Assembly (NCBI GenBank): GCA_027475525.1 | Contig: JAMWFC010000088.1 | Span: 1,023,534 to 1,087,533 of the forward strand | DNA: 64,000 bases | Origin: Macrolepiota albuminosa | Lineage: Eukaryota; Basidiomycota; Agaricomycetes; Agaricales; Agaricaceae | Direction: 5' to 3' | Shown: positions 10,590-23,030 of the stretch, one piece after another | Layout of the letters: each line of letters starts with the position of its first letter | How positions within the stretch are numbered: the first letter of the stretch is position 1 | Notes under the pieces: generated by a model | Seen by the model: only the letters and a program-made list of their open reading frames with translations | The model's database searches: none | Told to the model about the DNA's origin: nothing | Translations under genes and position numbers: made by a program

Positions 10590-12162
10590 GCTCAACTCAT
10601 TTAAATTTGAGCTCAAGTTTCATATAAATAGTAGCTAAAATTTCTTTCTCTGCTTCAGTAATTGTGTTATTGGTCTCTTTTTGACTATTCAATTTTATAA
10701 ACAGTCATTGACAAAACTCTACTGTAGACCTCAGTATTGCCGTGCACTGCAGCGGCCCATCCCTATTGATACTGATACATCTGCCTCACTCGAGGCAGAC
10801 AAACAAAGTTGAATAAAATCCCAATATATCCTATAGAAACACCGAAAACTGTAGGTGTGAGTCGAAAACTGTAGACTCGGGACGACTTACCACCAAAAAG
10901 AGAGAACCAACCCTAGCAAACCACGCAAAGACAAAGTCCCAGTCAGTAAGAGGTAAACACGAGCTAAGCCAGTTGCGATCAGGGTTGATGAGGCAGCAAT
11001 AGCTGACGAGTGGCAGTGTTTGATAAGGCAGAAATCTCAGCATCATCTCCGAGATCGACTCCCCATCAAAACTGCCATCATCGATCACTGCGCCCATCAA
11101 CCTACCGCATCGTCTCTGCAACACACTGCCCCTTTGTGACCCCAGTAAACCTACACAAAAACCCACCTGCCATAGCCACAGAATGAAACGACAGAAGGGG
11201 AAGAGCAGAGAAGCGAGGGAAAGGGAAACAAAACAGAGTTTAGCTGAGGGAATCCAGGGAACAACGTTTAGCCTCACCCAGTGATGGCAAACACAGCTGC
11301 CGGTGCCCAGCCCCAGGAAACTCGACAGCCGGGCGCCTAGACCTGTTGAGACACAACGACACACCGTTACCACGCGAATACGTGCTGGTCCATGCACAGA
11401 AGGAAGGAATATAAAAGAGAGGGGAATTCGGGGGAGTCGGGCAAGCAATCAACTTGCCACAGCTCAGAGTCTCCAGGGAGTGGACGTCTTAGGCCTATGA
11501 GCGATTAGATTGACTTCGGGCAATAGTAATAATACTTTTTGAGCCCATTTCGAGTGATAACTTAAGTTTCATTCAAATAAAATCAATTAAAAATTATAGC
11601 TTTATTACAACGTGTGCGTGCATGTAACTAAAACCCCCAGAACCTAGTGAACTGGAGTTTTACATTTAAATTCTAAGTCTTGCTCAATTCCATTTGGGCA
11701 ACTTAATATAAATTAAAACTTACATTTCGCATCAATACCAGTGATTTATGTCAGAAGACGGTTATGCGAGCAAATATAATATATTTGGTCGCGCCCTAGC
11801 TCTCTTGAATGGAGCCTGGGAGGGAAACCACACACAAGCCAACCCATCAGAAGGCTCAATGGAAGAGACGGAGGCTCGAAATTGTGCGTGTGAGAAGGGA
11901 CCAAGAATGCGATCTCATGGGATATCGATGTAGAGCCTGTATGTACTTTTCTTAGCGTCATTGTCGATCGGAACTTTGAGGTCACAAATGATTCCGGAAA
12001 GACAAGTTGTATACGTGCCATGGATCATGCATCCTGTAGCAAGTATATTGTCTGTTCATTACAAGCTCGTAGACATTGCAGGTTCAAGTGCGTCGGCCAG
12101 GAAATTGGACATCCGTGCAAGAAATGGATAATCGTTGCCGACTTCAATTCAATATCCAGCCT
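10590..12162. other. Region without a recognised gene
   Basis: An open stretch of 205 codons exists on the minus strand (10831-11448). Its sequence is rich in Leu, Ser and Cys, shows no domain, and overlaps open frames on the other strand; part may be exons of an unknown gene but I cannot support one. A short minus-strand open frame at 11746-12021 is equally unsupported. No transposon ends are seen. Base composition is higher in GC than the neighbouring LTR elements, so this may be old host sequence. Confidence 0.35.
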
Positions 12163-14204
12163 TTACTTCACGCCTATGTAGTATGCTCTATGGGAAATGA
12201 TATAAGAAAAGCATTGGTATTTCCATGCAGCCAGCATACATACGTGAACACATGACTGGGCTGCCAAATCACTTCTTAACATTGGATTGACTCTGCTTTC
12301 CAGTCGTACACATTCATGACGACCTTGTCTCTGAGCCTCTACTCCTGGAACCTGAAGTGGATTGGCAATTCTTCTATTTGAGCTGCCAATGTCCAACAGC
12401 TCGTCCTCAGGTACAGGCTTTGGTAGCCCTAGGATATCATGTGGCTTGTCATCTTCAGGCGCAGGCCAGTCACCCGCCTGCAAACAAATCTCAAAGCTCT
12501 TGGCCAATTTCTCATGATTGTCGAGGAAACGGGGACCTATAGGAGCGGGTTCGTTGGCTGCAGGCAATAGAGAAGGTTGGATGGCGCATCGACCATCATA
12601 TCTGCCTCGCCCTGTATCCACTGTTTCACAGCTTTCATTGCTGCTCTAACCCATCTATGTAGAGGAGCAGAGGATAACCGGAAATCATGGCCGATGTAAT
12701 CGTTGTCCACAAAGAGATGCCTCCGAGCTTCACCACCTATATATTTGCCATCAGGAAGACGTATTTGATGGTGGAAAACGCGGTCAATGATATATGAAGT
12801 CTCCCTGCATTTATTGTGGGGCAGATAGTGTAGAGCATGGTAGATGACAACAAGTACAATGGATTCCATATCATCCTGAATCATGTGAGCGTCATGATGT
12901 CCTGCAAGCAACAGGCTTGACATGAATTCCCAAGTCCCCTATCAATAGCTGTGAGTATGATCAGTAAGTACTTCATCAGAGCTCACCGTCCGCTCATGCC
13001 ATTGGCTACGAGCTATGTCATCTTCTTTCTTTGCCATATCCCAGTCATTGAGTATTCCTCCATCAGCGGTGATGAGGATATTGTTCGTGCTAATGCCACG
13101 ATGGATGATACCGCATTGCATGTATGCTTGCTTACAGGCTGTATAACGGGAGTCTGAGTCACAGATTCTCAAAAATATGTGTAAGGCTATGAACAGCGGT
13201 TCGCAATGCGGCGCGTTAATGGCACTAGTAACGGAATATATTGATGTGTTTAGTATATCATATCAAATGACATACCTAGTAATGGAATGGACTAAGATAA
13301 AGAGCGATAATACTACTGACTACGAGGACTAGCGGTACGGTCACATGTATACTGTGACAATATGCCTGGACTTGACTCACCAGTGAACGCATGTGAGACA
13401 ACCAGCAACAGATGTTTAGAGCCTTGAGAGGTTTTCCAATGACTAATCGATGGTGAAAACGTTGAGGGACCTTCCACCGCTTGCCGCCACACTTCCAAGA
13501 ACCTTTCAAGTTCAGAGTAGAGGCATGGTTCTCGCTCTGGCCCTCATCCTCCCGACCTTCATCCTCCCAACCTTCCTTGGCCTCCTGAACGGTAACGCAA
13601 AGATCAGTCTTCATGACACTGCCGCCTATGTCCCTTCTGCAAACATACCTCGGGACGTGTTGAACTTGCACAGTCCCGGAGGATGTCGGCCTCCTTAGCC
13701 AGAGTGTGTGCCCACCACGTGTCCTTCAGGAGGTATTTATTCTTTGTTGCAATCTCGTACACAGGATATGGTCGAGTACATCGGCCCGTGAGTGACCGAC
13801 TTTCAGACAGGCAAAGAAATTCACAGTTCCTGCCATCCTCACCAGGAACAGTGACGACGACTGGACAATAGGCCTCAGGTTTCCATTCCTCAAGCTCTCT
13901 GTGAGCGATTCCCATTTCTTCCGGTGTCGCACAACGCACGAATGGGTCTCTGCCCCAGCCAGCGTCGTCAAGATGAGAGAATCTCCATAGAAATTCAACA
14001 AGAAAAGTACAATTGGTTTTAAAGTTAAGCTTTTCAGAAATGATGGCACTAGTGCAGTCCCAGTGGATGAAGCGAATGTATCTCCCAAAAAGAAAGATAG
14101 TGAAAGCATGATGGTGATGTTGACGACTGAACCATTCAGCTGCGTAGTGAATCAGTTGGCCACGAGATGCTTCACCTATGTTAGTGTTGGATTTGAACAC
14201 CCAT

Positions 14205-15164
14205 TGTAGTACTTGGTTGCAAGTAGTACTGATAGTTCTGGGGCTTTCTTGAAGTCTTAGAAAGTGACCTCTAATCCACACTGGTGCTTGATGATAAAAA
14301 CTTGATGTATTGGGTGCTTCACAGAATATCAAATATCCTGATGGGCAGAAGAAGGTTCTCAATAAACTCCAGCCTAAGTAGTTCACTCTCTGGGAACCAC
14401 CGAGCCTTTGTCTACCAATAGACTTCCAATAAGAGGTGCTCAATAAACTCTAGCCTAGGTGATTCACTCCCTGGGAACCACTGAGCCTTTGCCTATCAAT
14501 TGCCTGGTTATTCTCTACTCTACTTGGACTATTTATACTAATTTTCCAGTGCACAGACCACCAGATCACATGACTTTTTGCTCTTGACCTCCCAGCATTC
14601 CTGACCTAATTTGTTGTTCCATTTTCCATTTTGGTGATGCATGTTTCAGTGCCACCATTCCATTCATCTCTTCCTTCCTCCATTCAATGCATGTTTCAGT
14701 GCCACCATTCCATTCATCTCTTCCTTCCTCCATTCAATGCATGTTTCAGTGCCACCATTCCATTCATCCCTCCCTTCCTCCATTCAATGCATGTGCCACC
14801 ATTCTATTCATCTCTTTTGACATCCCTCCATGCTTCTTTCCCTTTCCCCTTTCAGTCATATCAAATTGGGGATTGTCAGATCAGATCTTGATCTAGATCA
14901 TCACAATTTGATCCCCTTTTGTCACCTCTGCCAGCTCCCATGCTTCCCCTCCCCATAACAGTGGTTGGACTATTGTTGAGTTGATAGCTTGAGCTGGTCC
15001 CTGCCCTTTGTTCTGTACTGTCTGTGTATTTATTGGGGTGTTTTTGGAGATATAATTTGTTGAGACTGCTACTAGGAGGCTTACAGTTTTCAGCCCATAA
15101 TTAAATGTTTATTTTGACTTCTGGTGCATGTTGTGTCTCTGACTGCTGGTACAGCATTGTATCA
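14205..15164. mobile_element. 960-bp LTR-like insertion in the FunK1 gene
   Basis: The segment runs TGTAGTACTTGG...GCATTGTATCA, with LTR-like TG and CA ends. It is flanked by a 4-bp direct repeat CCAT (14201-14204 and 15165-15168). Removing it with one CCAT copy brings the kinase reading frame together exactly (RRRW to VFKSNTN). Inside are a 50-bp minisatellite and an imperfect 81-bp duplication (14355-14500). No coding domain is seen. It is a probable solo LTR or small non-autonomous element of an unidentified family. Confidence 0.6.
14637..14800. repeat. 50-bp minisatellite, about three copies
   Basis: The unit contains ATGCATGTTTCAGTGCCACC and a CATTCCATTCATCTCTTCC segment, starting at 14637, 14687 and 14737; a final shortened copy follows. 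It lies inside the 960-bp insertion. Confidence 0.85.
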
Positions 15165-15760
15165 CCATCTTCTGCGGTCCTTGCCCTCTTGGGGATCAAC
15201 AAAAGTATCGTCTTCGTCATGAGCTTTAAGCTCACTATGTAGCTCGAGTTCATCAAACTGGGTGGCCTTTTCTGACACGTCTAGATCTTTATGATACACG
15301 CTAGGGTCGGGCTTGATGTGTGGCCCATTTATCGTGTCCCTGTCTACATAAGCAGACGTATTAACCATTTTGAATCCAGAGATGAAGTCATTGCAGGCCT
15401 CCATCTAACAACCAAGAGTAAGTTATTGAACCAACATGCTAAGCGAGTTTTACTCACATAAGGCTCATACATATCATTCTCTAGAGTGCCATCTGGGATA
15501 GCATTGCCAAAGAGACTGCGGCTGAAACAGGGTAACAAGGATCGTGACTGAGATCTGCCACAGCATGGCATATTAGTGCAGTGGCAGTAGCAGTGGCATG
15601 AGAACAATTTTACAATACTTAAAACTTACTCTAGGATAAATTACAAAGGCTCTAAAAGCTCTCAGGAGTGCCAGAGAGTGCTGAGGGAGTTGTCAAGGCA
15701 TTTTAAAGAGCCAAGATATGCCAGAAAAGGAAGTCCCTGACATCTGCCTCATTAAGTAGC

Positions 15761-16257
15761 TGTCAGGTTCCGCTGACGATGGGGGCCTCTGGGGGCAAGC
15801 AGGTCCTTACTAGGTGGACTCGAAGTCTATGGAGAGTCTCCAAGTAACGGAGGATGAGTTCCGGGGCTTTGGGTGGGGTGTGGGGTGGCTACAGAGCGCT
15901 GGAGTTTGTAGGGGGAGGTGGAGCAGGATCCTGGGCTAAGTCCAAAATACGGGGCGGGAGTAGGCAGAGCCTTGCTAGGGTGGAGGAGAGGAGGGGTGAT
16001 CGGAGAAAGAGACTAAGACCAGGAGACTGAGATTGGAACCGGGAGACTGAGTTAGAATTGAAGTGAGACTTTTAGAGGGCCGAGAGACTTGAGAGGATGG
16101 AGACTGAGATTGGAACCGGGAGACTGAGTTAGAATTGAAGTGAGACTTTTAGAGGGCCGAGAGACTTGAGAGGATAAGAGAGATAGATTGAGATAATTAC
16201 GAAGTAGACAAGAGAGTATAGAGACAAGTTTATGGCAATATCAAGACTACCGTAACA
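15761..16257. mobile_element. LTR-like sequence starting TGTCAGGTTCCGCTGA
   Basis: The start matches the LTR at 49320 (TGTCAGGTTCCGCTGA). The likely end is near 16257 (CCGTAACA), by comparison with ATATCAAGACTA in the other copy at 51920. It contains the 77-bp duplication at 16022-16175. The end and any target duplication are not resolved, and no coding sequence of its own element is attached. Confidence 0.55.
16022..16175. repeat. Exact 77-bp tandem duplication
   Basis: 16022-16098 equals 16099-16175. Probable assembly overlap. Confidence 0.92.
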
Positions 16258-16397
16258 TACTACGAGCTGTGGGTTAAGTACCAGGTGCCGGGTGAGCTCC
16301 GGGCCCCCTGGGCAAGGTCCGTGCCCCCCCTCCATGTGGTGCATTCCGTGCGGTGTATTGTCTGGGTATCAGTCCTCTGCGGTCATGTGGTCCCGGG

Positions 16398-17440
16398 GGT
16401 GTCATTTGGAATCAAACTCTAAACAAGAGAATGCTGGGATGGGAATTCACCAGGTTAGCTTGTGAGTCCTATATCTATTTCAAGAAATCAGAGACAGGCA
16501 CAGTCATCACTGCTGTCTACATTGACAACTTCCTGTCTATAGCAAGCACCAGAAACAAAAATAAGCATTTCAAAACCCAAATGAAAGAGGTGTGGACAAT
16601 AGTGGACCTGGGAACTCCCTGCCATATTATTGGTGTTTCTGTTGAATAGAACCATCAGGATCACACAGTAGTGTTGTCACAAATAGCATTTATAAACCAC
16701 ATCATGCAACAGTTTGGACAAACTGAAGCCCATCCATTATTGCTGCCAATGGACCCAGACTTTGAGCTCAGGAGACCAAACCACAACATCCTAACAGAAG
16801 AGAAGAAAGAGGACATTGCCCATCTCTCATATTGATCCCTGGTGAGATGCCTGCTGTACACCACAATCACTATTAGGCCAGATATCATGTACACTGTTCA
16901 ACAGCTGTCTCAATTCTTGGATAACTACAATAGATCACACTGGAACACAGATATCCAACTTATACACTATCTAAGGGGAACAAAGGACCTAAAGTTTTGA
17001 CTGGGAGGGGGGTAAATTTGTATTGAGGGGATTTACAGATGCTGATTGAATGAGCTGTCTTGACATGAGGAGGAGCAGTGGATACACCAATGGTAGCGAC
17101 TTTGTCCTGCAAAGCAAAGTATATGGTGGCATATGAATCAGTGCAGGAATGCATATAGCTGAAAGCATTAATAAAGGTGATCAAATAGGATTTCACCCAA
17201 AAGGCCACCACTCTCTTCTGTGACAATAAAGTGGCAATCACACTCTCAGAAGATCCAATAGCACACATAAGGGTTAAGCACTTCAACATTAAATACCACT
17301 TCATTTGTAAACATGCCCAGATGGGCAAGATCATCATCAAATATGTAAATACTAAGGACAGTGTCACCAATATGTTCATCAAGGCCCTACCCAAACTTCT
17401 ATCTACTCATCTTTGTCAAATTCTTGAAGTGATCTAATGC
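16398..17440 (+). pseudogene. Ty1/Copia polymerase, C-terminal relic
   Basis: The 3' end of a Copia pol gene. The reverse transcriptase tail has FTRLACESYIYFKK and AVYIDNFLSIAS, where functional copies have a VDD-type catalytic motif; here the second aspartate is Asn. The RNase H part follows with PDIMYTVQQLSQFL, IHYLRGTKDLKF, TDADW and the C-terminal signature RVKHFNIKYHFI...YVNTKDSVTNMFIKALP. Several stops and at least one frameshift are present, and the gag, integrase and most of RT are missing. It is a dead fragment truncated on its 5' side near the LTR-like segment ending at 16257. Confidence 0.9.
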
Positions 17441-17933
17441 ACCACACCCATACACAAGGAGGAGTTAGTGTAAAGGTGTGTCCATGGTAAGGAGGAGTGT
17501 TGGAGTGCCATAGCATTGTGACAAATGTGAAGACACAAAGAGTATACCACGGTCACTGTCAGAGGGCTAGAGTAATAAAAGCTGACTGTGGAGAATGTGA
17601 GGGTGGCTGTGAGAGGTAAGAGAGCTGACCGAAGACAAATAAAAGCTAACCATCGAAGAAGAATGCGACAGAACTTGTTTATTTAGTTATGTACATGACA
17701 ATACTAACTTGTAATTACATAATTTCAATATGATGCATTTCTCGTCAAATTCAACCTTTGATAGCCACATCATCAGGGCCACATGCAGGAGCCATGTTTG
17801 CTTTGTCTAATGATATACTTATATACAGGACAATGTTTAATGTACTCTCAGTTCTGTTTACATGTTCTCAGGATACACTGCTAGTTTATTATAAACACTT
17901 ACATACTTACTGACATAAACCTGTACCTAGATA
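17441..17933. other. Copia polypurine tract and partial 3' LTR
   Basis: AAGGAGGAG at 17489-17497 is a plausible polypurine tract, followed by TGTTGGAGTGCC at 17498 as the start of a 3' LTR. The LTR end is not found and may have been cut by the Helitron 2 insertion at 17934. No gene. Confidence 0.5.
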
Positions 17934-18356
17934 TCTATATAGAATGGGACAACTCATATGAACTTGACTCTTTTTTGGCACTGCTGATCTAAGATTTGTC
18001 AGAATATTAGAATTTTAGCTAATCTTTGTCAGCAGCTTATCAAATAAGCTGACTTTGAATTTGTGGCTGTGCAATTTTTGGAGTCCATCAAATCCATCAA
18101 ATCCATTGTTGATTATCTACATCCTTTATCCCTTATCTTCCTTTCAAAAACACACTATACCCTTGCTCTATTCTGTAAGGATGCCTACTGATCTTTGATG
18201 ATTTGCACTTTCTGATAACTTTTAAAGGTTTTTGTTGCTCATTTTTGTTATGTATAGATTTTCTATCAATTCAGATTCCTATTTATTGTGTCAGGACTGT
18301 TTTTTTGGAGGTTTACTGGCTTTTTGACTTGAAAGTATGTATTTTGAATAGGACTT

Positions 18357-18510
18357 TATAGCTAATCTTTATAATTTTAGAATTTAAATTTATATTCAAA
18401 AAATTGCTGAGAAATATATATTTTTTGGAGGAGTATAGCTAATCTTTATAATTTTAGAATTTAAATTTATATTCAAAAAATTGCTGAGAAATATATATTT
18501 TTTGGAGGAG
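18357..18510. repeat. Exact 77-bp tandem duplication
   Basis: 18357-18433 equals 18434-18510, in the AT-rich leader of Helitron 2. Probable assembly overlap. Confidence 0.92.
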
Positions 18511-19159
18511 ATTTTGTAAGTATGATTAGTGTCATACTTGATTTATAGTTTCTAATAACTTTTCAAGATTTTTGCTTTTTACTTTTGTCTGAAGATTTAC
18601 TGGCTTTTTAAATTGAAAGTAAGTATTTAATAATTGATTTTTATAAATATTCATTAATTAAGCCTTTTATTTGAGAAATTGCTAATTTTTTTTATTGAAC
18701 TGTTGAAAAGTAGGTATTTATCATTTTTCTTAATAACTAATATTCATAGTTTTATAGTAATCTTTTTATTTCTCAAATTTCAATTTGAAAATTCTCTTTT
18801 TTCAACATCTTTAAGCTTTTTTGCTTTAAAAGTATGCATTTATATTTATATATATAATAACTAATATTCAGTCTTTTTCAGTCAATTTTTTTTGGGCCAA
18901 AAATTATATTTTCAATTGTTAAGCTTTATTTTTTCAAAGTATGTATAGATTTTTATTATATTCTTTCTATTCTAATATTAATATATAGAATATCACATTA
19001 TTTTTATTACTGCTATTTTTATATATATTTGTAAATTGCTTAATAAGTAGCATTTTTATATTATTTTAAATATATATTTAATTTATATTATTAAACACAG
19101 TTATATAAATTTCTTCTTCTTTGCTTCTTATTAATTTCTATATTAAAAATTTAATTTAG

Positions 19160-20137
19160 GTCATCTTCTACCAATCAAAATCAAATTTCTACTACTCCTA
19201 AAAGTCAAAGACAATAATCTTGCACTCAGAGTCAACTTCAGCAACTTCAAATGACTGATTCTGATGATTGTCATGCAAATAGAAGTAACAGATCTCTGAA
19301 TAGTGGTGCTATATCTATAGCACCTTTTCATTTTGAGTCAATTGCATAAAATAGTCATGCTTCCAATTCTGTAGTTACTGCTCCTGAAACCTCTGAGAGA
19401 CTTGATGTTCCTATTAGACAGCTTGCTGCTGTCAATGATCTTTTTTCCTTTAATATACCTGAGACTCATTTATCTGAAGGTTGGGATGTGTCTTTGCAGA
19501 ATCCTATTCCTCAATATGTGCCACCTGCACCTGTATCTTTAAGAAACAGAAGACAAAGACAAATTAATCAACTTGCTCAGTCTACATCTACATCTATTCC
19601 TCCTGCTTCTATTGCAAATATTCCATCTGCTAGGCAATTCTCTAATGCTACCTTTACATCTTCTTCAAGACTTAGAGGTCCATTACATGATATATCCAGT
19701 AGACATGCAGGTCCTGCACTTAATAATTTAATATGAGGAGATATTGCATATAGGGAGATGGCATCTAATCATGAACAAAGATTGAATTATTTTTATGAGC
19801 AAGAAGGTCAAAGAAATGCTGCTGAACGACAGCAAGCACTTCTTGCATTATCACAACAACAAAGAATGAGACATGTTGCAGCACAACAACAAGCATTAGC
19901 TGTTGCACAAGAGCAAGAAAGACAGAGAATTTTAGCTAATTTACAAGAACAAGAAAGATTAAGACAAGATGAAATACAAAGACAGGCTCAAAATGCTGCT
20001 ATAGCTGAGTTGAGAGCTCAACAAGCAAATATGAATTATAATCTAGAATATGGATCTTTGAATAAAGTTGTAGCTCAAAGAATCTTGCATTTCTAGGAAC
20101 ATGAACATGCAGCTGAATTAGAAGACAATGTTAATGA
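19160..20137 (+). pseudogene. Helitron 2 N-terminal region (decayed)
   Basis: Homologous to the Helitron 1 segment at 3420-4588. MTDSDDCHANRS-like start, IPETHLSEGWDVSLQNP (one copy here, two in Helitron 1), then a Gln-rich helical stretch (QQALLALSQQQRMRHVAA). Stops interrupt it at several points, including TAG at 20095 where Helitron 1 has Trp. The 51-nt intron of Helitron 1 is absent: NYNLEYGSLN follows the Q-rich part directly. The coding sequence is interrupted at 20137 by the LINE. Confidence 0.85.
20123..20137. repeat. Target-site duplication of the LINE (left copy)
   Basis: AGACAATGTTAATGA, 15 bp, repeated exactly at 35101-35115 directly after the poly(A) run. Confidence 0.95.
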
Positions 20138-21601
20138 GGAGGGGCCCCTTGACCATGAACCACCACCTGCATCACTAACCCTGATGCTGCTACCGAGTAC
20201 AAGTGGCTGGTATGCACCATTTTCCTCCTGTAGAAGAAGCTGCCTGGGTAGCAGAGGCTGGGTCCCCCCCAATCTATTTCTCCGGAGCACATTCTATCGG
20301 AAAAGGACAATGGCATAAAGCCAGTCGACTCCAAATACCAAGGGAGGAGGGCAATACACCTTCTAACCCCCATAGACAAAAAATGAACTTTCTCGGTGAC
20401 AACCACATGTAGAGCATTCATGGGATATCGGTGTATTGATGTAAGCCCACATGTCAGGTGCGAGACAAAATGAGACCCAGGGCCAATAAACGGTGATAGG
20501 ACCCCATACAGGTTAGGCGCATCAACGGCAGGCTCGGCACCGGCTCCGGAAACCTTGCTGCACTCGTTCCTGATAGGACCCCATACAGGTTAGGCGCATC
20601 AACGGCAGGCTCGGCACCGGCTCCGGAAACCTTGCTGCACTCGTTCCGAACTTAGCGCACGCGTTCTACCTATTTTAAGCCATTTCTGACGGCCGCGCAC
20701 GGCAAGAAGCAGATCCAATCAGTGATAGCGCCGATCGGCAGACAGAATGACAACTGACAGATGGCATCAGTCACTGACGACAGCGCTTAGCGAGAAGCCT
20801 GATGATCTATCAAAAACTGACGGACAGCTTGGCGTTTGACCTTGGCGTCTGACATCGCTTAGCGCCTCGATTCGGCGCCTGACATCGCTAAGCACTTTGG
20901 ACGGACAGAAGGGTGATGGAGTGATGGTTTAGCTTCGCGATCTGTTGCCTGGCGTCGCTAAGGCTCTTGAATGGACGGTAGGGATCTGAAACCGTTGGAG
21001 CTACCCCTTTGAAATTTTCCAGTTTACCGCACTCTGGCGTCATTAGCCACTGGCGACGGTGAACTCCTTGTAGTATATATATTACTTACCGACTTGTACA
21101 TAAACACATATCAGAAGACGGATAGACGAGAGTTTCCCCCTTTACTTCAGTCTCCCTTACGCTCAAGAACTCATTTACGCTACGGTCGGCAACGTCAAAC
21201 TCATCGGCAGTTGCAGACGTTCGCCAATACTCGACATACTCGCGCCTTGCAACTACGGCAGGCACTATCGACGCTTAGACCTCGCTAAGCTTACCGCGCT
21301 CTTGCCGTTGACCTTGCCGTGTTTACTTACCGCATTTTCCTTAGGCGCTTTACCTTAGCGCTTACCACTTGCCGACCCCATTACCGACTTTTACCCTTTT
21401 TCACAGACGCGTTCTCTGGGACCTGCCCGGGACTCCTCATATCACTTTTAGCGTGCCCAACGCACACTCTTGGTACGGTAACACAATAGTTACATTTGTT
21501 CCTGACCAAACTTTGGGCGTCATCAACGGCTTGTAAACTAATCCCTGTAATTTGGATAAAAGAGACGGAGGCCTGACACTGAAACTGCCTTCCCCCTGCT
21601 C
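20138..21601 (+). other. LINE 5' region, no gene
   Basis: GC-rich 1.4-kb leader with repeated CTTAGCG/GCTAAGC motifs (20640-21380) and a TATATATATTACTT segment at about 21075. No open frame with a recognisable domain. It could be the LINE 5' UTR and promoter, or hold part of another element; I see no LTR pair or target duplication inside it. Confidence 0.5.
20494..20647. repeat. Exact 77-bp tandem duplication
   Basis: 20494-20570 equals 20571-20647, in the LINE 5' region. Probable assembly overlap. Confidence 0.92.
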
Positions 21602-23030
21602 ATGACTAAGGCCAGCAAACATCGTAAACGTGCACAATCCAATAGCCCGCAGAAGCAGAAAGGAGTCAGAAGCCATGACAGGAAAAAGAGACTTCTTGGA
21701 AGCCCTCAACCCACGTCAGACATGGATGAATCAGACAGCGAATCACAAAACCTGTCTCCCTCCAAAGCTCCACCGCCATCGAACTTGTCTGGTATGACGA
21801 TCTCAAGTGAAGAAGAACAAGAGATGGACCTCAATGGCAATGAAACATTAATAAATTTATATGCTCCTTCCTTCCCCTCTCCGATGGACAGTGCTGATAG
21901 GTACTCGACCCCACAGCCACTTGCAGCCCCAGCAGAAAAAGGAAAGAAGGATCCTGCCTGGATTGTCAGGCGTACTACGAAGCAGCTCTCTGACATAGGG
22001 AAGGCACAGGTGCCAGCAGCAGCGAAGGGCCCCAAATCCCTTAATCAGACACCTCAGCTTCCCAGCGGTTTGTCTCATACTCTAATGCCTATAAAAGGCT
22101 TCCCAGCCATCCACATCTCTACTCCCCCATGGTTTAACCTGCTACCAGAACAACGGGAACACTTTGACACCTACCCGGAACCTAAACTGTGGGTCAGAGA
22201 CTGGCAGGCGAGCAATACGGCAGATCTCATGACCACAAGCGAAAAAATCAAAGAGCTTATCAAGGAGATGACCGGTGAGAGGGCTAGACTATCCACTCCC
22301 CAGCAGAAGAAAGAAATAGGTTTGAAGTGTAGGAGCAATGACAGATATAAACCCCCATACCACTTCCTAATATCAGATATTTCCAAAGCAGCATACAATG
22401 TTTTAGCGGCATACCCCATCATGTCGACACCTAATGCGTCCGTTTTTTTCCTCCCATACTGCCCACCCACATCCAGCTTCCTATGTACAATCGAGGGCTT
22501 CACCCTCAGCATATGATCCCTAGCGGCAAAACAGGAATCGGAGGAGACGGCCACAGATATTATAAGGAGAACTCCAGCAATCAAAATCATACAATCTTTG
22601 GTAGTCAGACTGGTTAGAGGAGAGGATACGGTGGATCGTTCAACTACTGGCAGACCTAGAAAACCAATTTGGAACATATTCTTTAAACAGACCCCACCGC
22701 TCACCTGGACGAACTATTTTGTCTTGATACAACACATAAGGGAGGCAAAATTCGTTGACATGGACTGTGGCAGTGCAACGCTTGTAGACGAGAACTTCTG
22801 ACTCCACTGTTACCTGTGCAAGGGAGCAGACCACAACCTCATGCACTGCTCCTACGCATCATTGGAGGGCTGGTTTGGGAACAAAACAGTGGGTAAGATT
22901 GAAAAAACCATGGAATTTGCAACGTCGAGTCGAAGAGAAAAGACCTATCAGAACAACAAAAATAGGAACAAACGTTGTGCTGAGAGCTGAAGGAATGGTA
23001 GTCGGATTCCAGGCTCCAGCGGCGGTAGAC
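21602..23030 (+). pseudogene. LINE ORF1, gag-like RNA-binding protein
   Basis: Basic, Ser/Pro-rich N-terminus (MTKASKHRKRAQSNSP), a central region without a recognised domain, and a CCHC zinc knuckle CYLCKGADHNLMHC at about 22808-22850, spacing C-x2-C-x4-H-x4-C. ORF1 proteins bind the LINE RNA in the transposition complex. The frame is interrupted by two TGA codons (22514-22516 and 22799-22801) and is otherwise open across them in the same frame. TGA may derive from CGA or TGG. The end near 23030 is approximate. Confidence 0.8.

Larger units (their letters stand above)
12163..15607 (-). pseudogene. FunK1-type fungal protein kinase, interrupted
   Basis: Multi-exon gene of the fungus-specific FunK1 kinase group expanded in Agaricomycetes. 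N-terminal exons at 15165-15607 include IKPDPSVYHKDLDV and an intron with GTGAGT donor. The next part (13604-14200) has EASRGQLIHYAAEWF, YIRFIHWDCTSAII and SLTGRCTRPYPVYEI, all typical of the family. The catalytic loop at about 13080-13110 reads IIHRGISTNNILI, followed by LNDWDMAKKED. After an intron (about 12937-12994) come GTWEFMSSLLLAG and DDMESIVLVVIYHAL, then a C-terminal segment (LDNHEKLAKSFE). The usual HRD aspartate is Gly, and a 960-bp insertion at 14205-15164 splits the gene. It is probably non-functional. Confidence 0.85.
17934..20137 (+). mobile_element. Helitron 2, left part
   Basis: Starts at TCTATATAGAATGGGAC (17934), the same terminus as module B. An AT-rich leader of about 1.2 kb (17950-19150) has no gene and contains the 77-bp duplication at 18357-18510. 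N-terminal coding sequence follows from about 19160. The element is cut at 20137 by the LINE and resumes at 35101. Confidence 0.8.

Noticed and set aside
10831..11448. Minus-strand open frame of 205 codons
   Set aside because: Low-complexity Leu/Ser/Cys composition, no domain, overlaps open frames on the other strand. Not enough to call a gene.
14355..14500. Another 77-bp type duplication
   Set aside because: The period is 81 bp and the copies differ at several bases, so this is a genuine diverged repeat.
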